A stretch of 64,000 nucleotides of DNA. Source: Leptolyngbya sp. FACHB-261 (GTDB lineage Bacteria > Cyanobacteriota > Cyanobacteriia > FACHB-261). The position numbers and the translations under genes are program-made. Shown here piece after piece: positions 27,495 to 37,256 of this stretch. Numbering within the stretch: the stretch's first letter is position 1; every line of letters starts with the position of its first letter. The stretch lies in contig NZ_JACJPL010000031.1 of NCBI RefSeq assembly GCF_014696065.1, positions 124,001 through 188,000 on the forward strand, read 5' to 3'. The notes beneath the pieces are model-generated. The model did no database searches. It was not told where the DNA came from and worked only from the letters and a program-made list of their open reading frames with translations.

Positions 27495-29084
27495 TTAGAG
27501 TCCAATAACGGAACCTAAAAACTTAGGCATCGGCAGAATCAGTAGCAGCAATAGGGAAAGAGCTAGTAAACCCAGCAAGTCCCGAGTTCCGTCTAGCTCT
27601 GTCACATTGTTTAGCGCTGGTTGATCAGCACTAGGCATAAAGAGCAACAGCAGCCCCCAAAATAGCAGCCAGGGCTGAACACCTAGCATCGCAAGCCCTA
27701 GTACCAGTAGACGCGAAACTCGCCCGATATTGGTACCCATGCGTTGTCCAAACATGGCATGCACAATATGCCCACCATCTAATTGCCCGACTGGCACTAG
27801 ATTCAACGCAGTAACCACAAGCCCCAGCAGCGCTGCGACCGCGACCGGGTGGAGTCGCAAAACCATATCCCCACTGAAGGCACTACCCAGAGCCAATTTA
27901 CTGACCACTGCAGTCACAATCGACAGGCGTGGGTCAAAAGCTTCGATGCTGACTGCTCCTGGATTGGTCGGATTGGCTACCGTGGCTAGGACAACAGGAG
28001 TTGAATGAACAAAGCCCCAAAAAAGCAGTGGTAGAGCTGGTAGGAAACCGCCAATAGCCCCAGAAAATCCCAGATCAAACAGCGCTTTACGATTAGGAAT
28101 GGCTGAACGAATCTGAGCAAAAGCTCCCAGCGTGCCTGGACCTGGTAGTGAAGGGAGAGGAGGCAGAGGAATAAAGTAAGGCAGGCTTGCTCGTAGTTGA
28201 TAGCGCTGAGCACTGAGATAGCGGCCCAGCTCCCTCAGGCCTAGAATCGCTAGGATCGCCAATCCATAAGGGATACCCGCGCTGAATAGAGCCTGCTCGA
28301 AGGCTACGCTACCCGCACTGCCATTAGCGTTGGCTCCACTCAGCTCCACGCCTGCCAGCACGGTGGTGAGCAGGGTCGTTGCGAGTAAAACCAAGGCCAA
28401 GCCTGGACGACTCGCTTCAGGAGCATTTGATCGTGGGGTTGGGCGCGACGTTTTAGTCCCAAGGCTGCTAGCGCTCAGATAGGGGTTAGGGACGAGGGCA
28501 AAGAAAGGTTTACCGGCCTGCCCATCCTGGAACATCACCAGAAAACGCTCGCCAAACTGCGCCTCGATATTAGTGCGAATGGTGGTGTAGGCTGTCTCCG
28601 GCTCTGCCCGCAGCTGGCCGCGACAGATCACTGCTTGAGGTCGATATTCTAAGTTCTGAAGGTAGTAAATGGACCAGGGAAAGCACTGTTGCAGACGAGC
28701 TTCCTCGTCGCGATCTAGGGGTCGAGGCGGTGCTTTAGCCCGTACAGGCTCTACAGGAGTTGCCACCGTACTCTCAACGGTTGGTTGTTCACTCGCCTCC
28801 GCTGCCTTAGTTTCAGAGGGAGAAGGCGGGGGTATGCGTCCTGCCTGAAGCAAAGTGTAATACAAGGAAAAAGAGATCAGAACCAGAAGCACCATGAAAG
28901 TCAGAGGTGGATCCTGGCCGCTGACAATCACCCAACCGCCAGCGCTGAGAGGAGGAGTCATCAGGACTAGCCATAGCCACCACCAAGGGGTACGCGTCAG
29001 ATGAGCAACATGGCGCTGCACAATGATGTAGGTTAGTCCACCCGTCATCAGAAGCAGGCACAGTAAGGTCAACCCGTTGATCAT
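27495..29084 (-). CDS. Site-2 protease (M50/EGY-like) family membrane protein lacking HEXXH
   Basis: 529 residues. Two N-terminal spans, a soluble domain (about 85-225, with a DEEARLQQCFPWSIYYLQ motif typical of EGY-type proteins), then six or so spans. The second conserved motif is present: NLVPVGQLDGGH. At the expected zinc site, however, the sequence is LRELGRYLSA: Arg284-Glu-Leu-Gly-Arg288 replaces HEXXH, so both zinc-binding His are lost. I read it as an EGY3-like pseudoprotease. EGY proteins act in chloroplast and thylakoid membranes. It is divergent from the MBL-fold gene (62-bp gap). Confidence 0.88.
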   Translation of the reverse strand: MINGLTLLCLLLMTGGLTYIIVQRHVAHLTRTPWWWLWLVLMTPPLSAGGWVIVSGQDPPLTFMVLLVLISFSLYYTLLQAGRIPPPSPSETKAAEASEQPTVESTVATPVEPVRAKAPPRPLDRDEEARLQQCFPWSIYYLQNLEYRPQAVICRGQLRAEPETAYTTIRTNIEAQFGERFLVMFQDGQAGKPFFALVPNPYLSASSLGTKTSRPTPRSNAPEASRPGLALVLLATTLLTTVLAGVELSGANANGSAGSVAFEQALFSAGIPYGLAILAILGLRELGRYLSAQRYQLRASLPYFIPLPPLPSLPGPGTLGAFAQIRSAIPNRKALFDLGFSGAIGGFLPALPLLFWGFVHSTPVVLATVANPTNPGAVSIEAFDPRLSIVTAVVSKLALGSAFSGDMVLRLHPVAVAALLGLVVTALNLVPVGQLDGGHIVHAMFGQRMGTNIGRVSRLLVLGLAMLGVQPWLLFWGLLLLFMPSADQPALNNVTELDGTRDLLGLLALSLLLLLILPMPKFLGSVIGL

Positions 29085-29146
29085 GCTATCTGTCCTAATC
29101 TGCTGCGCCGTTCTATCCTACGGTTCCTACCCAATCTGGCAAGCTT

Positions 29147-29860
29147 GTGACTGCTCCATCCGATCTCATTTCCAATGACCCATTCCAGTCAAATTTACCT
29201 TCGAATTTGCCATTGAACACACCGACCGGCGTAGCCCGACCGGTTCTACCAGGAGTTTGGGCGTTTGCACCTAACCGAGCCACTCTTGGTGGCACTGCTT
29301 ATTTCATTGTAGAAAACACGCAGCGGGTCCTGGTCGATTGTCCAGCAGCCTTGCCACCTCAATTGGATTTTTTACGCGCTCAAGGTGGTGTTGATACCTT
29401 AGTCATCAGTCATCGTGGCGGGATTGGTGAAGCTAAAAAGTTACAGGCTGAGTTTAGCTGTCAGATTTTGGTACAAGAACAGGAAGCATACCAGCTCTCT
29501 GGTATGCAGTGCACGACATTCCAGGCAGCATTCCAATTAAGCGAGGGCCTGCGCATGATTTGGACACCTGGGCATAGCCCCGGCGCCAGCTGCCTCTACT
29601 GGTCAGCTCAAGGTGGCATTCTATTTACCGGTCGCCATCTCCTGCCAGACTCACAGGGGCGTCCCGTTCCTTTGAAGACCTCAAAAACTTTTCACTGGCC
29701 TCGCCAGCTCAACAGCGTTCGCCATCTTCTACAGGAGTTTAGTCCTGCTACCCTTCGCTATATTTGCCCTGGAGCAAACACAGGGCTGCTCCGGGGTAAA
29801 CGGGTCATTGAAGAGGCGTATGCTCAGCTTGCAGCTCTCAATCTAGACCAGCAAATTTAA
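29147..29860 (+). CDS. MBL-fold protein with incomplete metal motif
   Basis: 237 residues from GTG 29147, the only upstream start candidate. The fold pattern is metallo-beta-lactamase-like: strand VLVDCPAAL, then TLVISHRGGIGEA where HxHxDH would be, then WTPGHSPGASCLYW and ILFTGRHLLP. His89 and His143 are kept, but the second and third His and the Asp of HxHxDH are Gly91, Gly94 and Ile93, and the bridging Asp of 'GD' is Arg163. Metal binding is therefore doubtful. It lies about 120 bp before der on the same strand. Confidence 0.78.
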   Translation: MTAPSDLISNDPFQSNLPSNLPLNTPTGVARPVLPGVWAFAPNRATLGGTAYFIVENTQRVLVDCPAALPPQLDFLRAQGGVDTLVISHRGGIGEAKKLQAEFSCQILVQEQEAYQLSGMQCTTFQAAFQLSEGLRMIWTPGHSPGASCLYWSAQGGILFTGRHLLPDSQGRPVPLKTSKTFHWPRQLNSVRHLLQEFSPATLRYICPGANTGLLRGKRVIEEAYAQLAALNLDQQI

Positions 29861-29978
29861 ATCAGCTAGAGAGGCAGCGGTCCGAAGCGGCAGAATCAGT
29901 ACAATAGAATACTACTGATAGAAGCAGGCTCCGGCTGAATTCCGTAGGCACTGCTTTAGCACTTGAGATTTTTGAATT

Positions 29979-31349
29979 ATGGCTTTGCCCATTGTTGCCG
30001 TGATTGGCCGCCCCAACGTGGGTAAATCGACGCTCGTGAACCGTCTGTCTGGAGTTCACGATGCGATTGTCTTTGACCAACCTGGCGTTACCCGTGATCG
30101 AACCTACCGACCTGCTTTTTGGGGCGACCGCGAGTTTCAGATCGTAGATACGGGGGGTCTAATCTTTGATGATGAGACGGAGTTTCTGCCCCTGATCCGC
30201 CAGCAGGTAGTAACTGCGCTAACAGAAGCAACGGCTGCCATTCTTGTGGTCGATGGCCAGGTAGGGCCAACGGATGCTGATCGTGAGATTGCTCACTGGC
30301 TGCGACAGCAGACTGTTCCCTGCTTGGTTGCTGTAAATAAGTGTGAGTCCCCAGATCTGGGATTATCGCAAGCAGCTGAATTTTGGGAATTAGGTTTAGG
30401 CGAGCCCTTTCCCCTGTCGAGTATCCACGGCAACGGCACTGGGGAGCTACTCGATCAGCTCATTACCTACCTGCCGCCAGCTACGGAGCTGAGTGAAGAT
30501 CCTGAGGAAACCCGAGTTGCGATTATCGGTCGCCCCAACGTTGGCAAGTCTAGTTTGCTGAATGCCTTCCTGGGTGAGGAACGCTCCATTGTGAGCCCAA
30601 TCTCAGGCACAACCCGCGACACCATCGACACGCTGTTTAGCCACGGTGACAAACACTATCGTTTGGTCGATACAGCGGGGATTCGTAAAAAGAAAAACGT
30701 TGAGTATGGCCCAGAGTTTTTTGGCATCAACCGCGCCTTTAAGGCGATCCGCCGTTGCGATGTAGCCCTGCTCGTGATCGATGCGCTCGATGGTGTGACC
30801 GACCAAGATCAGAAATTAGCGGGTCGCATCGCTGAGGAGGGACGTGCCTGTGTAATCGTCGTCAACAAGTGGGATGCCGTTGAGAAAGACGCCTACACCA
30901 TTTATGACTACGAGAAGCAGCTCTTAGAACGACTAATGTTCTTAGATTGGGCGCCAAGAATCTTTGTCAGTGCGAAAACGGGTCAACGGGTGACCAAGAT
31001 TCTGGAGCTTGTAGATACAGCCGCCGAGCAGCACAATCGCCGCATCTCTACCTCAGTCCTCAACGAAGTTTTGGAAGAAGCAACCACTTGGCATGGCCCC
31101 GGCGCCACCCGTGGAGGACGGCAGGGCCGGCTCTACTATGGCACTCAGGTCGCCAGCCAACCGCCCAGTTTTGTGATGTTTGTCAACGACCCCAAGCTGC
31201 TTAACGACAACTACCGCCGATACATTGAGGGGCAGTTGCGCAAGGGTCTCGGTTTCACTGGCACACCGATCCGATTGATGTGGCGGGGCAAAAAGGCACG
31301 TGAAGTTGAACGTGGGGGTCCCAATCGGGCCGTGCGTATCAAAACTTAG
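29979..31349 (+). CDS. der: Ribosome biogenesis GTPase Der (EngA)
   Basis: 456 residues with tandem GTPase domains, needed for 50S ribosome maturation. G1 motifs GRPNVGKST (about 9-17) and GRPNVGKSS (about 183-191), G3 DTGG and DTAG, G4 NKCE and NKWD, followed by the C-terminal KH-like domain. The stop region overlaps the convergent hypothetical gene by 11 bp. Confidence 0.97.
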   Translation: MALPIVAVIGRPNVGKSTLVNRLSGVHDAIVFDQPGVTRDRTYRPAFWGDREFQIVDTGGLIFDDETEFLPLIRQQVVTALTEATAAILVVDGQVGPTDADREIAHWLRQQTVPCLVAVNKCESPDLGLSQAAEFWELGLGEPFPLSSIHGNGTGELLDQLITYLPPATELSEDPEETRVAIIGRPNVGKSSLLNAFLGEERSIVSPISGTTRDTIDTLFSHGDKHYRLVDTAGIRKKKNVEYGPEFFGINRAFKAIRRCDVALLVIDALDGVTDQDQKLAGRIAEEGRACVIVVNKWDAVEKDAYTIYDYEKQLLERLMFLDWAPRIFVSAKTGQRVTKILELVDTAAEQHNRRISTSVLNEVLEEATTWHGPGATRGGRQGRLYYGTQVASQPPSFVMFVNDPKLLNDNYRRYIEGQLRKGLGFTGTPIRLMWRGKKAREVERGGPNRAVRIKT

Positions 31350-31788
31350 AGAGCTTTTGAACCGTGTCTGAGATGTGCTCTGGTAAAAAATCCAGACCAA
31401 TAGCTGACTTAAGTAGGTAAGCAAATAGCAGAATGCAAGCGCTGATTACCAGATTGGCGCTAACCAAGAGGACAAATGCCGCAATTAGGTTTCCCACCCT
31501 AGGCAGTCCTCCCGATTCATGTTGACGCTGGTTCTTGCGACGGTCCTTACCCACGAACAGGACAACGTAAAAACGAGAGAAAACCAAATCAACCCCAAAG
31601 CGCAGGTCCACCAGCTTGGGAGACGGTTTTGGTATCGCTTCAGCCAAGGCAGCGCTCACAGCGGCAAGTTGCTCGGAGCTAAAGCTGTCTATGACCCCCG
31701 GGCCCATTCTCTGCAAATAGTAGCTAGGGGTTCGGGCAGGGTAATCAGATCTGCTAACCTGCTCTTTGCGAAAAGATGCTCGTTTCAA
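31339..31788 (-). CDS. Hypothetical protein with one or two C-terminal membrane spans
   Basis: Up to 149 residues. The frame opens at TTG 31788; ATG 31707 would give 122 residues and may be the true start. It has a soluble part with [30 protein letters not shown] (a charged, probably membrane-proximal segment), then a long hydrophobic stretch (about 98-130). It looks like a conserved cyanobacterial membrane protein found near der; function not recognised. It convergently overlaps der by 11 bp and is followed by another small membrane-protein gene on the same strand. Confidence 0.6.
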   Translation of the reverse strand: MKRASFRKEQVSRSDYPARTPSYYLQRMGPGVIDSFSSEQLAAVSAALAEAIPKPSPKLVDLRFGVDLVFSRFYVVLFVGKDRRKNQRQHESGGLPRVGNLIAAFVLLVSANLVISACILLFAYLLKSAIGLDFLPEHISDTVQKLSKF

Positions 31789-31798
31789 TGCTTAATCC

Positions 31799-32293
31799 TC
31801 AATAGACACGCCAAAAGCCCTGTGCAGCGACCCAGCCCAGAACTAAGCCCGCAGCAGTTAAGCAGGTCAGTACCCAAAATCGTTGCATCCTGCTCAAACC
31901 TGCGCTTCGCAAGGGTCGAGCAGTCAATCCCAGGATCAGCGCCAGTATCAGAGCCAGGGCCCAAGCTGCAGCTAGGGCAATTGCCCAAACAGTAATGCCA
32001 GCCCAAGGCAAACTGTAGGGCCAGGCAATCGCAAAGGCCCCTGCCCAACCCATACCTACTACCCACGCGATCGCTAGAGCTAGAGCATCACTGCCTGCCC
32101 AAGCTAGGTGTAAAGTCACAAGCTGAGTCCCTAGCCAGGCTAGCCAGGGAGCCCGACAAGTTGTTAGAAGCCAACCGGCAAAGCTGTAGCCTAGCAGCAG
32201 GATAGTGAGGCTAGGCCAAGGCAATCGCTTCAAGCGCACCATGAGCGAGATTTGTGCAGGGGCACCTTCAAAAGTGCCCCCAACCCTGACCAT
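31799..32293 (-). CDS. Hypothetical membrane protein
   Basis: 164 residues, or 147 if the internal ATG at 32242 is used (MVRLKRLPWPS, a typical positively charged start). Trp/Ala/Leu-rich with four to five predicted spans (LTILLLGYSFAGWLL; WAGSDALALAIAWVVG; WAGITVWAIALAAAWALALILALILG; FWVLTCLTAAGLVLGWVAA). No motif recognised. It ends 10 bp before the start of the preceding hypothetical gene, suggesting a two-gene unit. Confidence 0.6.
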   Translation of the reverse strand: MVRVGGTFEGAPAQISLMVRLKRLPWPSLTILLLGYSFAGWLLTTCRAPWLAWLGTQLVTLHLAWAGSDALALAIAWVVGMGWAGAFAIAWPYSLPWAGITVWAIALAAAWALALILALILGLTARPLRSAGLSRMQRFWVLTCLTAAGLVLGWVAAQGFWRVY

Positions 32294-32376
32294 AAAGGCT
32301 CAGTAATACTGCTAGTTCATGGCTACTATTGCGACAAGCGCTTGCGTGGAACAACCGACCTCCGCAAACCAGTTGC

Positions 32377-34281
32377 TTAGGTTCGCTGGCGCATCAATTC
32401 TTCGTAAGCACGTTGGAAGTCAGTCTGAGTAATGCAGATGCTATCGGCGGTCAATTCCTGGTTTTCACGAGCTGCTGCACGGTGAAGGCGAATTGCTGAG
32501 ATGGCTGCTTGGTTACTCAACAGGGCTAGATCGGCGCCGTTCCAGCCTTCAGTGAGCTCGGCCCAATGGTCAAGGTCCACGTCGGCTGCGAGAGGTCGCT
32601 CCTGATTGTGGACGCTTAGGATGTCGCGACGAGAGGATTGGGATGGCAGATCAACCGAGACATGCAATTCCAATCGTCCTGCTCGTAGCAGTGCTGCATC
32701 AATGCTGTCTTTACGATTGGTTGCAGCGACTAACAGAACGCCCTGTGAGGGCCGCACCCCATCTAGTTCCGTGAGGAGTTGACCAATAACCCGGTCACTA
32801 ACGCCGCTATCCCCCGTGTTGCGACCCCGGGCGGGAGCCAGGGTGTCAAGCTCATCGATAAAGATTACACAGGGGGCAGCCTGCCGCGCTCGTGCGAACA
32901 GCTCCCGGATCGCTTGCTCAGATGCTCCAACCCACTTGGTCATCAACTCTGGGCCAGATAGAGCGATGAAATTGGCTTGAGCTTGGGAGGCAACGGCTTT
33001 GGCGAGCAGGGTTTTGCCAGTCCCGGGGGGACCGGAGAGGATGATGCCGTGGGGTGCCCGCGCCCGCGTTTTCGCATAGAGTTCCGGGCTGGTGAGTGTG
33101 CCCTCGACTGCCTCGCGCAGAGTTTGCTTCGCTTCCTCTAGACCGCCAATTTGCTCCCAACTCACATCTGGAGACTCGATCTGCACCGAGCGCAGGACCG
33201 ATGGCTGAATTTGCTTAAGACCAGTTTCGAAATCAGCTTGGGCGATCTTCAAATCTTGAGGAATGCTAGCGAGGTTGGGAACTTGGCGGCGTAGAGCTGC
33301 AAAGGCAGCGGCCTGACACAGTCCCTTAATATCGGCACCCACGTAGCCTACTGAGAGATCGGCAAGGTTGTCCAAATTGACATCCTCGGCTAGGGGCATG
33401 CCACGAGTGTGGATCCCTAGAATTTCGCGTCGACCATCTCGGCTCGGCACCTTGAAGTACACCTCCCGATCGAAACGCCCTGGCCGTCGGAGAGCCGGAT
33501 CAATCGCCTCGGCTCGGTTGGTTGCCGCCAGAACGATAACCCCTTTGCTAGCAGCAAAGCCATCCATCAGGCCGAGCATTTGAGCCACTAAACGCTTCTC
33601 GACCTCGCCCTCTACTTGGGAGCGATTAGGGACGAGGGCATCAATCTCATCAATGAAAATTAAACAGGGTGCGGACTTGGTTGCCTTTTGAAAGACTTGG
33701 CGCAGACGTCCTTCGGCTTCGCCATAGTATTTGCCAATAATTTCAGGGCCAACAATAGCGATGTAGTTGACACCTAAGGCTTCTGCAAGCGCGCGCGCAG
33801 TCAACGTCTTACCAGTGCCAGGAGGCCCTACCATCAGCACGCCTCTGGGTGGTTCTAGCCCTAGGCGGTCTAGAATATCTGGGCGCTTGAGTGGGATTTC
33901 TACCATCTCGCGCAACTGCGCCAGCACATCTTGCAAGCCACCCACTTCGGTGAGACTAAGAGGCTTGGGTTCAGCAGCCTCTCCCTCATCAGGCGAGGAA
34001 TTGGACTCAGGCTTGGTAGTTTCGCGATTGCGGACGACCGGCTCCTCACTACCAACATCATCACTGCTGGTCCCCCCAGTAGCAGGACCTCGCCGGGGTG
34101 GGATATTGCCAGTGCGCGGGATGTTGCCGCCAGGTGGTCGAGAGCGAAACTGCACGTCTACCTTAATCTGATCAGATTCAGGGTTATCGGGATCTGAGTC
34201 TCGCGCCTTCTCTTCCAGCTGTCTTGCTAGATCAATGAGCTGCTCAATGCCCTTGAAGTAGTCGCTGAGATTGTTACCCAT
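32377..34281 (-). CDS. CDC48/VCP-like tandem AAA ATPase
   Basis: 634 residues. A Pro/Glu-rich N-terminal region (1-105) replaces the folded CDC48 N domain. Then two AAA modules: D1 Walker A GPPGTGKT (152-159), Walker B LIFIDEIDAL, second region of homology AATNRAEAIDPALRRPGRFD; D2 Walker A GPPGTGKT (about 415), Walker B VIFIDELDTLAP, AATNRKDSIDAALLRAGR. In the second, the usual 'RRPGR' is 'LRAGR', but the sensor residues are kept. It is likely a hexameric unfoldase or segregase; bacterial targets are unknown. Confidence 0.9.
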   Translation of the reverse strand: MGNNLSDYFKGIEQLIDLARQLEEKARDSDPDNPESDQIKVDVQFRSRPPGGNIPRTGNIPPRRGPATGGTSSDDVGSEEPVVRNRETTKPESNSSPDEGEAAEPKPLSLTEVGGLQDVLAQLREMVEIPLKRPDILDRLGLEPPRGVLMVGPPGTGKTLTARALAEALGVNYIAIVGPEIIGKYYGEAEGRLRQVFQKATKSAPCLIFIDEIDALVPNRSQVEGEVEKRLVAQMLGLMDGFAASKGVIVLAATNRAEAIDPALRRPGRFDREVYFKVPSRDGRREILGIHTRGMPLAEDVNLDNLADLSVGYVGADIKGLCQAAAFAALRRQVPNLASIPQDLKIAQADFETGLKQIQPSVLRSVQIESPDVSWEQIGGLEEAKQTLREAVEGTLTSPELYAKTRARAPHGIILSGPPGTGKTLLAKAVASQAQANFIALSGPELMTKWVGASEQAIRELFARARQAAPCVIFIDELDTLAPARGRNTGDSGVSDRVIGQLLTELDGVRPSQGVLLVAATNRKDSIDAALLRAGRLELHVSVDLPSQSSRRDILSVHNQERPLAADVDLDHWAELTEGWNGADLALLSNQAAISAIRLHRAAARENQELTADSICITQTDFQRAYEELMRQRT

Positions 34282-34451
34282 TGAGGGAACCCCTAGTGTG
34301 CTTCAGAATACAGTAAAAGTCGCAGGTGAAAACTGCCCTGACGATGTCAAGGCGATATAAGGTGACTGCCTAAGGTCTACTGACGCTTAATGCCAGCGCA
34401 ACCCGTAGAACTACGTAGAAATATCAAGGACAGCTGGCGTTGACAGACAAC

Positions 34452-34844
34452 TCAGTATTCCAAGGTAAAACTGTCAAATCCGCTATTTCTGGCTTGTTGA
34501 TGAGCAGTTTGAGCGTTAGTGGTTTGCACAGGACGGGTGAGAATCTCCTGGCCAATCAGACGGGTACTGGGGGTAGGGTCGCCTAGAGTAGGTGACAAGC
34601 TTGGCCGTTGCTCGCGATAAGCCTCAGCTGTGGACTCTAAGCCGTTGAGCTGGGTATCAATTTCTTCTAGACGACTGATGACCTGGGTGTAGCGCTGCCG
34701 CAGATGATCTAGTTCGTTCAGTAGGCGTTGCTTCTCAATAGTGACCTTGTGCATTTCCAGATAGGTGGACGCCTCGGTCTTCTGACGGGGCATACACCGC
34801 AGTTTGGGCTGAATGCGACTGCGAGGCATCCGGGGAAGAGACAT
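34452..34844 (-). CDS. Small coiled-coil protein, GvpV-like (tentative)
   Basis: 130 residues from ATG 34844; the frame opens further upstream at a GTG (34871). A basic start with PRSRIQPKLR, then MPRQKTEASTYLEMHKV and a long helix (EKQRLLNELDHLRQRYTQVISRLEEIDTQLNGLE) followed by a Pro/Thr/Gln-rich tail. The RxKxEAxxYLxxxKLxxEKxRLxxEL pattern resembles small gas-vesicle accessory proteins of the GvpV type. No gas-vesicle genes are in the window, so this may be a paralogue with another role. Confidence 0.55.
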   Translation of the reverse strand: MSLPRMPRSRIQPKLRCMPRQKTEASTYLEMHKVTIEKQRLLNELDHLRQRYTQVISRLEEIDTQLNGLESTAEAYREQRPSLSPTLGDPTPSTRLIGQEILTRPVQTTNAQTAHQQARNSGFDSFTLEY

Positions 34845-34939
34845 GGGGTTTTTACTGAAACTGCTAGTCACCTAGAGTTCCCCACCTAAGGTGCAAACTC
34901 CCACAGTATGCTCAGGAGGGAACCCTTTTTTGTCCTGCG

Positions 34940-36046
34940 ATGTCCTCTACTGTTGTCTCTGTCGAGTTACCCCGTAACCCGTACTCAGTCGTTATTGAGC
35001 CTGGGGGACTAGGCAACTTAGCGCAGCATTTGCAAACATGCGGGCAGAAGGCAGGCAGTCGCGTGCTTCTAGTTTCCAATCCTGCTATTTTTAAGCGCTA
35101 CGGCCAGCAGGTTGTGGAGGGACTGGCACAGGCGGGGTATGACACCGCAACTTGCCTGCTGCCACCGGGAGAGCGCTACAAAACTCTGGCTTCTGTGCAG
35201 AAGATCTACGATGCAGCTCTGTCTCACCACCTTGAGCGCTCTTCTTTGATCGTGGCACTGGGAGGGGGCGTAATTGGGGATATGGCTGGCTTCGCTGCCG
35301 CAACCTGGCTGCGTGGCATTGCTGTAGTGCAGGTGCCAACATCCCTGCTGGCCATGGTGGATGCCTCGATTGGTGGCAAGACTGGTGTTAATCATCCGCA
35401 AGGCAAAAACTTAATCGGCGCCTTTCATCAGCCGCGACTGGTCTTGATCGATCCCGATGTTCTCTCGACTTTGCCGCCCCGCGAGTTTCGGGCTGGTATG
35501 GCTGAGGTGATTAAGTACGGCATCATTTGGGATATCGATCTCTTTGCGCAACTTGAAGCATCCCCTCGGCTCGATAGCGTGCGAGCTTTAACGCCCGAGT
35601 TGCTGTACACAATTCTGGAGCACTCAGCTCGGGCCAAGGCCGAAGTGGTTGCTAAGGACGAGAAAGAATCTAATTTGCGTGCCATTCTCAACTACGGTCA
35701 TACGGTCGGTCATGCGATTGAAAGCCTGACCCACTACCGCCACTACAACCATGGTGAGGCGGTTGGTTTAGGCATGATGGCAGCCGGTTCAATTGCCGCT
35801 CATTTGGGATTGTGGGACCGCTCGGATGCAGACCGCCAAAATGCTTTGATTGCTCGCTCCGGACTACCAACCACGCTCCTTGATAGCGTTGAGGCACAGG
35901 CAGTGCTCAGCAGTCTTCAGAGCGACAAAAAGGTCCAAGACGGACGGGTCCGCTTTGTTTTGCCTCGAACCATCGGTACGGTTATTGTCACCGATCAGGT
36001 GCCTGGGCAATCTGTGCTGGAAGCGGTTCAACAACTTCAAGCTTAA
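34940..36046 (+). CDS. aroB: 3-dehydroquinate synthase
   Basis: 368 residues. Second step of the shikimate pathway: NAD- and metal-dependent conversion of DAHP to 3-dehydroquinate. [19 protein letters not shown] and [21 protein letters not shown] are the NAD and active-site signatures; metal ligands lie in 'AEVIKYG', '[12 protein letters not shown]' and '[11 protein letters not shown]'. It is monocistronic, with a large inverted repeat between it and convergent dapB. Confidence 0.97.
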   Translation: MSSTVVSVELPRNPYSVVIEPGGLGNLAQHLQTCGQKAGSRVLLVSNPAIFKRYGQQVVEGLAQAGYDTATCLLPPGERYKTLASVQKIYDAALSHHLERSSLIVALGGGVIGDMAGFAAATWLRGIAVVQVPTSLLAMVDASIGGKTGVNHPQGKNLIGAFHQPRLVLIDPDVLSTLPPREFRAGMAEVIKYGIIWDIDLFAQLEASPRLDSVRALTPELLYTILEHSARAKAEVVAKDEKESNLRAILNYGHTVGHAIESLTHYRHYNHGEAVGLGMMAAGSIAAHLGLWDRSDADRQNALIARSGLPTTLLDSVEAQAVLSSLQSDKKVQDGRVRFVLPRTIGTVIVTDQVPGQSVLEAVQQLQA

Positions 36047-36319
36047 AGTTCAAACGTAAAATCACGGGCTTTTTGCTAGATGATTTTAAAAATTGGTTTG
36101 ACAATTGCGTAGTTATCTCGAAGCCAGCATTTTGCTTAAAGTGCAAAGATAGGCACACTGCTGTAAAGCGCGGTGGAGAGCTGGCCTCAGCTAGGGGGGC
36201 AACTGAGTTGAGAAGCGGTTTTCCTGGTACGCAAAGCGCGTCCTTACAGATAGTTTGCCTGGCTCTGGGGGCTCTTGGGCCAGGTAATTTTTTAGACAAT
36301 TGAATAGCAAGAACGAAGC

Positions 36320-36366
36320 CTTAGGGATGTGTCAATGGCAGAGAACCCACCTGACACCTCCCTAAG
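36320..36366. terminator. Long inverted repeat between aroB and dapB
   Basis: CTTAGGGATGTGTCA (36320-36334) pairs with TGACACCTCCCTAAG (36352-36366) with one mismatch, a 15-bp stem with a 17-nt loop, followed by CTTTT on the plus strand. It lies 18 bp after the dapB stop, so it may end both convergent transcripts. The about 270 bp between aroB and this stem hold no recognisable gene. Confidence 0.55.
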
Positions 36367-36384
36367 CTTTTAGCTTTCAAAGCC

Positions 36385-37227
36385 CTACAAAATCTTCTCT
36401 AGCCCATAGACCAAACTCTTGAGCTTAAGAACCTTGCGAATCGCTAGGAGAACACCCGGCATATAGCAAGCTCGATCCGTAGTGTCGTGACGCAAGGTAT
36501 AAACCTGACCAGGTGCTCCGAAAATAACTTCCTGGTGCGCAATTAAACCGGGTAAGCGCAAACTATGAATGCGGATATTATCGCCAACTACACCACCTCG
36601 CACGCCAGCAATGTTCTCGTGTTCACTAACTGCTGCTGGGTTGTAGTCTTTTCCCAGATTAGAGAGCAGAGCGGCAGTAGCGATGGCAGTCCCACTGGGA
36701 GCGTCGGCTTTCTGGTTGTGGTGTAGCTCGATGATTTCAACGTGGTCAAAGTAATGGGATGCCTGGATGGCGGCCTGTTGGAGCAGCACCATGCCAATCG
36801 CGAAGTTGGGAATAATCAAGCAACCCATACTGGCTTTGTCAGCAAAATTGGCTAAGTCTAAGATTTGGGCCTCACTTAAGCCAGTTGTGCCCACCACTGG
36901 ACGAACCCCATAGGCAATAGCAGCACGAATGTTTTCATAGACCAGACTGGGGTGGGTGAAATCCACCATGACCCCCAGTTGTCTTTCCTGCGCTGTCATC
37001 AGGAGCAGCGATTGTAAATCATCGGTGACTGGAACTTCGATCGGGCCGATCCCAACGACTTCGCCTACATCTTCACCAATGTGGGTTCGGCCAACGACAC
37101 CGAGTAGGTTGAGGTCTGGAGCCTGACTGACGGCTTTAACAACCTCACGGCCCATTTTGCCCGTTGCACCGTTGATGACTACAGGAATAGGCTGTCCCGA
37201 GCTACGCTCAGCAGAGTCAGCAGGCAT
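36385..37227 (-). CDS. dapB: 4-hydroxy-tetrahydrodipicolinate reductase
   Basis: 280 residues from ATG 37227, which has GGAG 9 bp upstream; an in-frame TTG at 37245 is less likely. NAD(P)H-dependent step of lysine/diaminopimelate synthesis. N-terminal [15 protein letters not shown], 'VDFTHPS', 'GTTGLSE', and the family signature [15 protein letters not shown] (catalytic His and Lys). It is followed by no co-oriented gene; upstream are an unknown membrane-anchored protein gene and glmU on the same strand. Confidence 0.96.
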   Translation of the reverse strand: MPADSAERSSGQPIPVVINGATGKMGREVVKAVSQAPDLNLLGVVGRTHIGEDVGEVVGIGPIEVPVTDDLQSLLLMTAQERQLGVMVDFTHPSLVYENIRAAIAYGVRPVVGTTGLSEAQILDLANFADKASMGCLIIPNFAIGMVLLQQAAIQASHYFDHVEIIELHHNQKADAPSGTAIATAALLSNLGKDYNPAAVSEHENIAGVRGGVVGDNIRIHSLRLPGLIAHQEVIFGAPGQVYTLRHDTTDRACYMPGVLLAIRKVLKLKSLVYGLEKIL

Positions 37228-37256
37228 GGGTGTAGGCTCCGACAAACATTTCTTTC

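Noticed and set aside
31785-32066. 93-codon minus-strand frame
   Set aside because: Overlaps the 164-aa membrane-protein frame out of phase; the latter has clear hydrophobic spans.
33767-34171. 134-codon plus-strand frame
   Set aside because: Antisense of the AAA ATPase gene.
36073-36303. Plus-strand frame after aroB and a minus-strand frame on the same bases
   Set aside because: No motif; lies in the aroB-dapB gap beside the inverted repeat.
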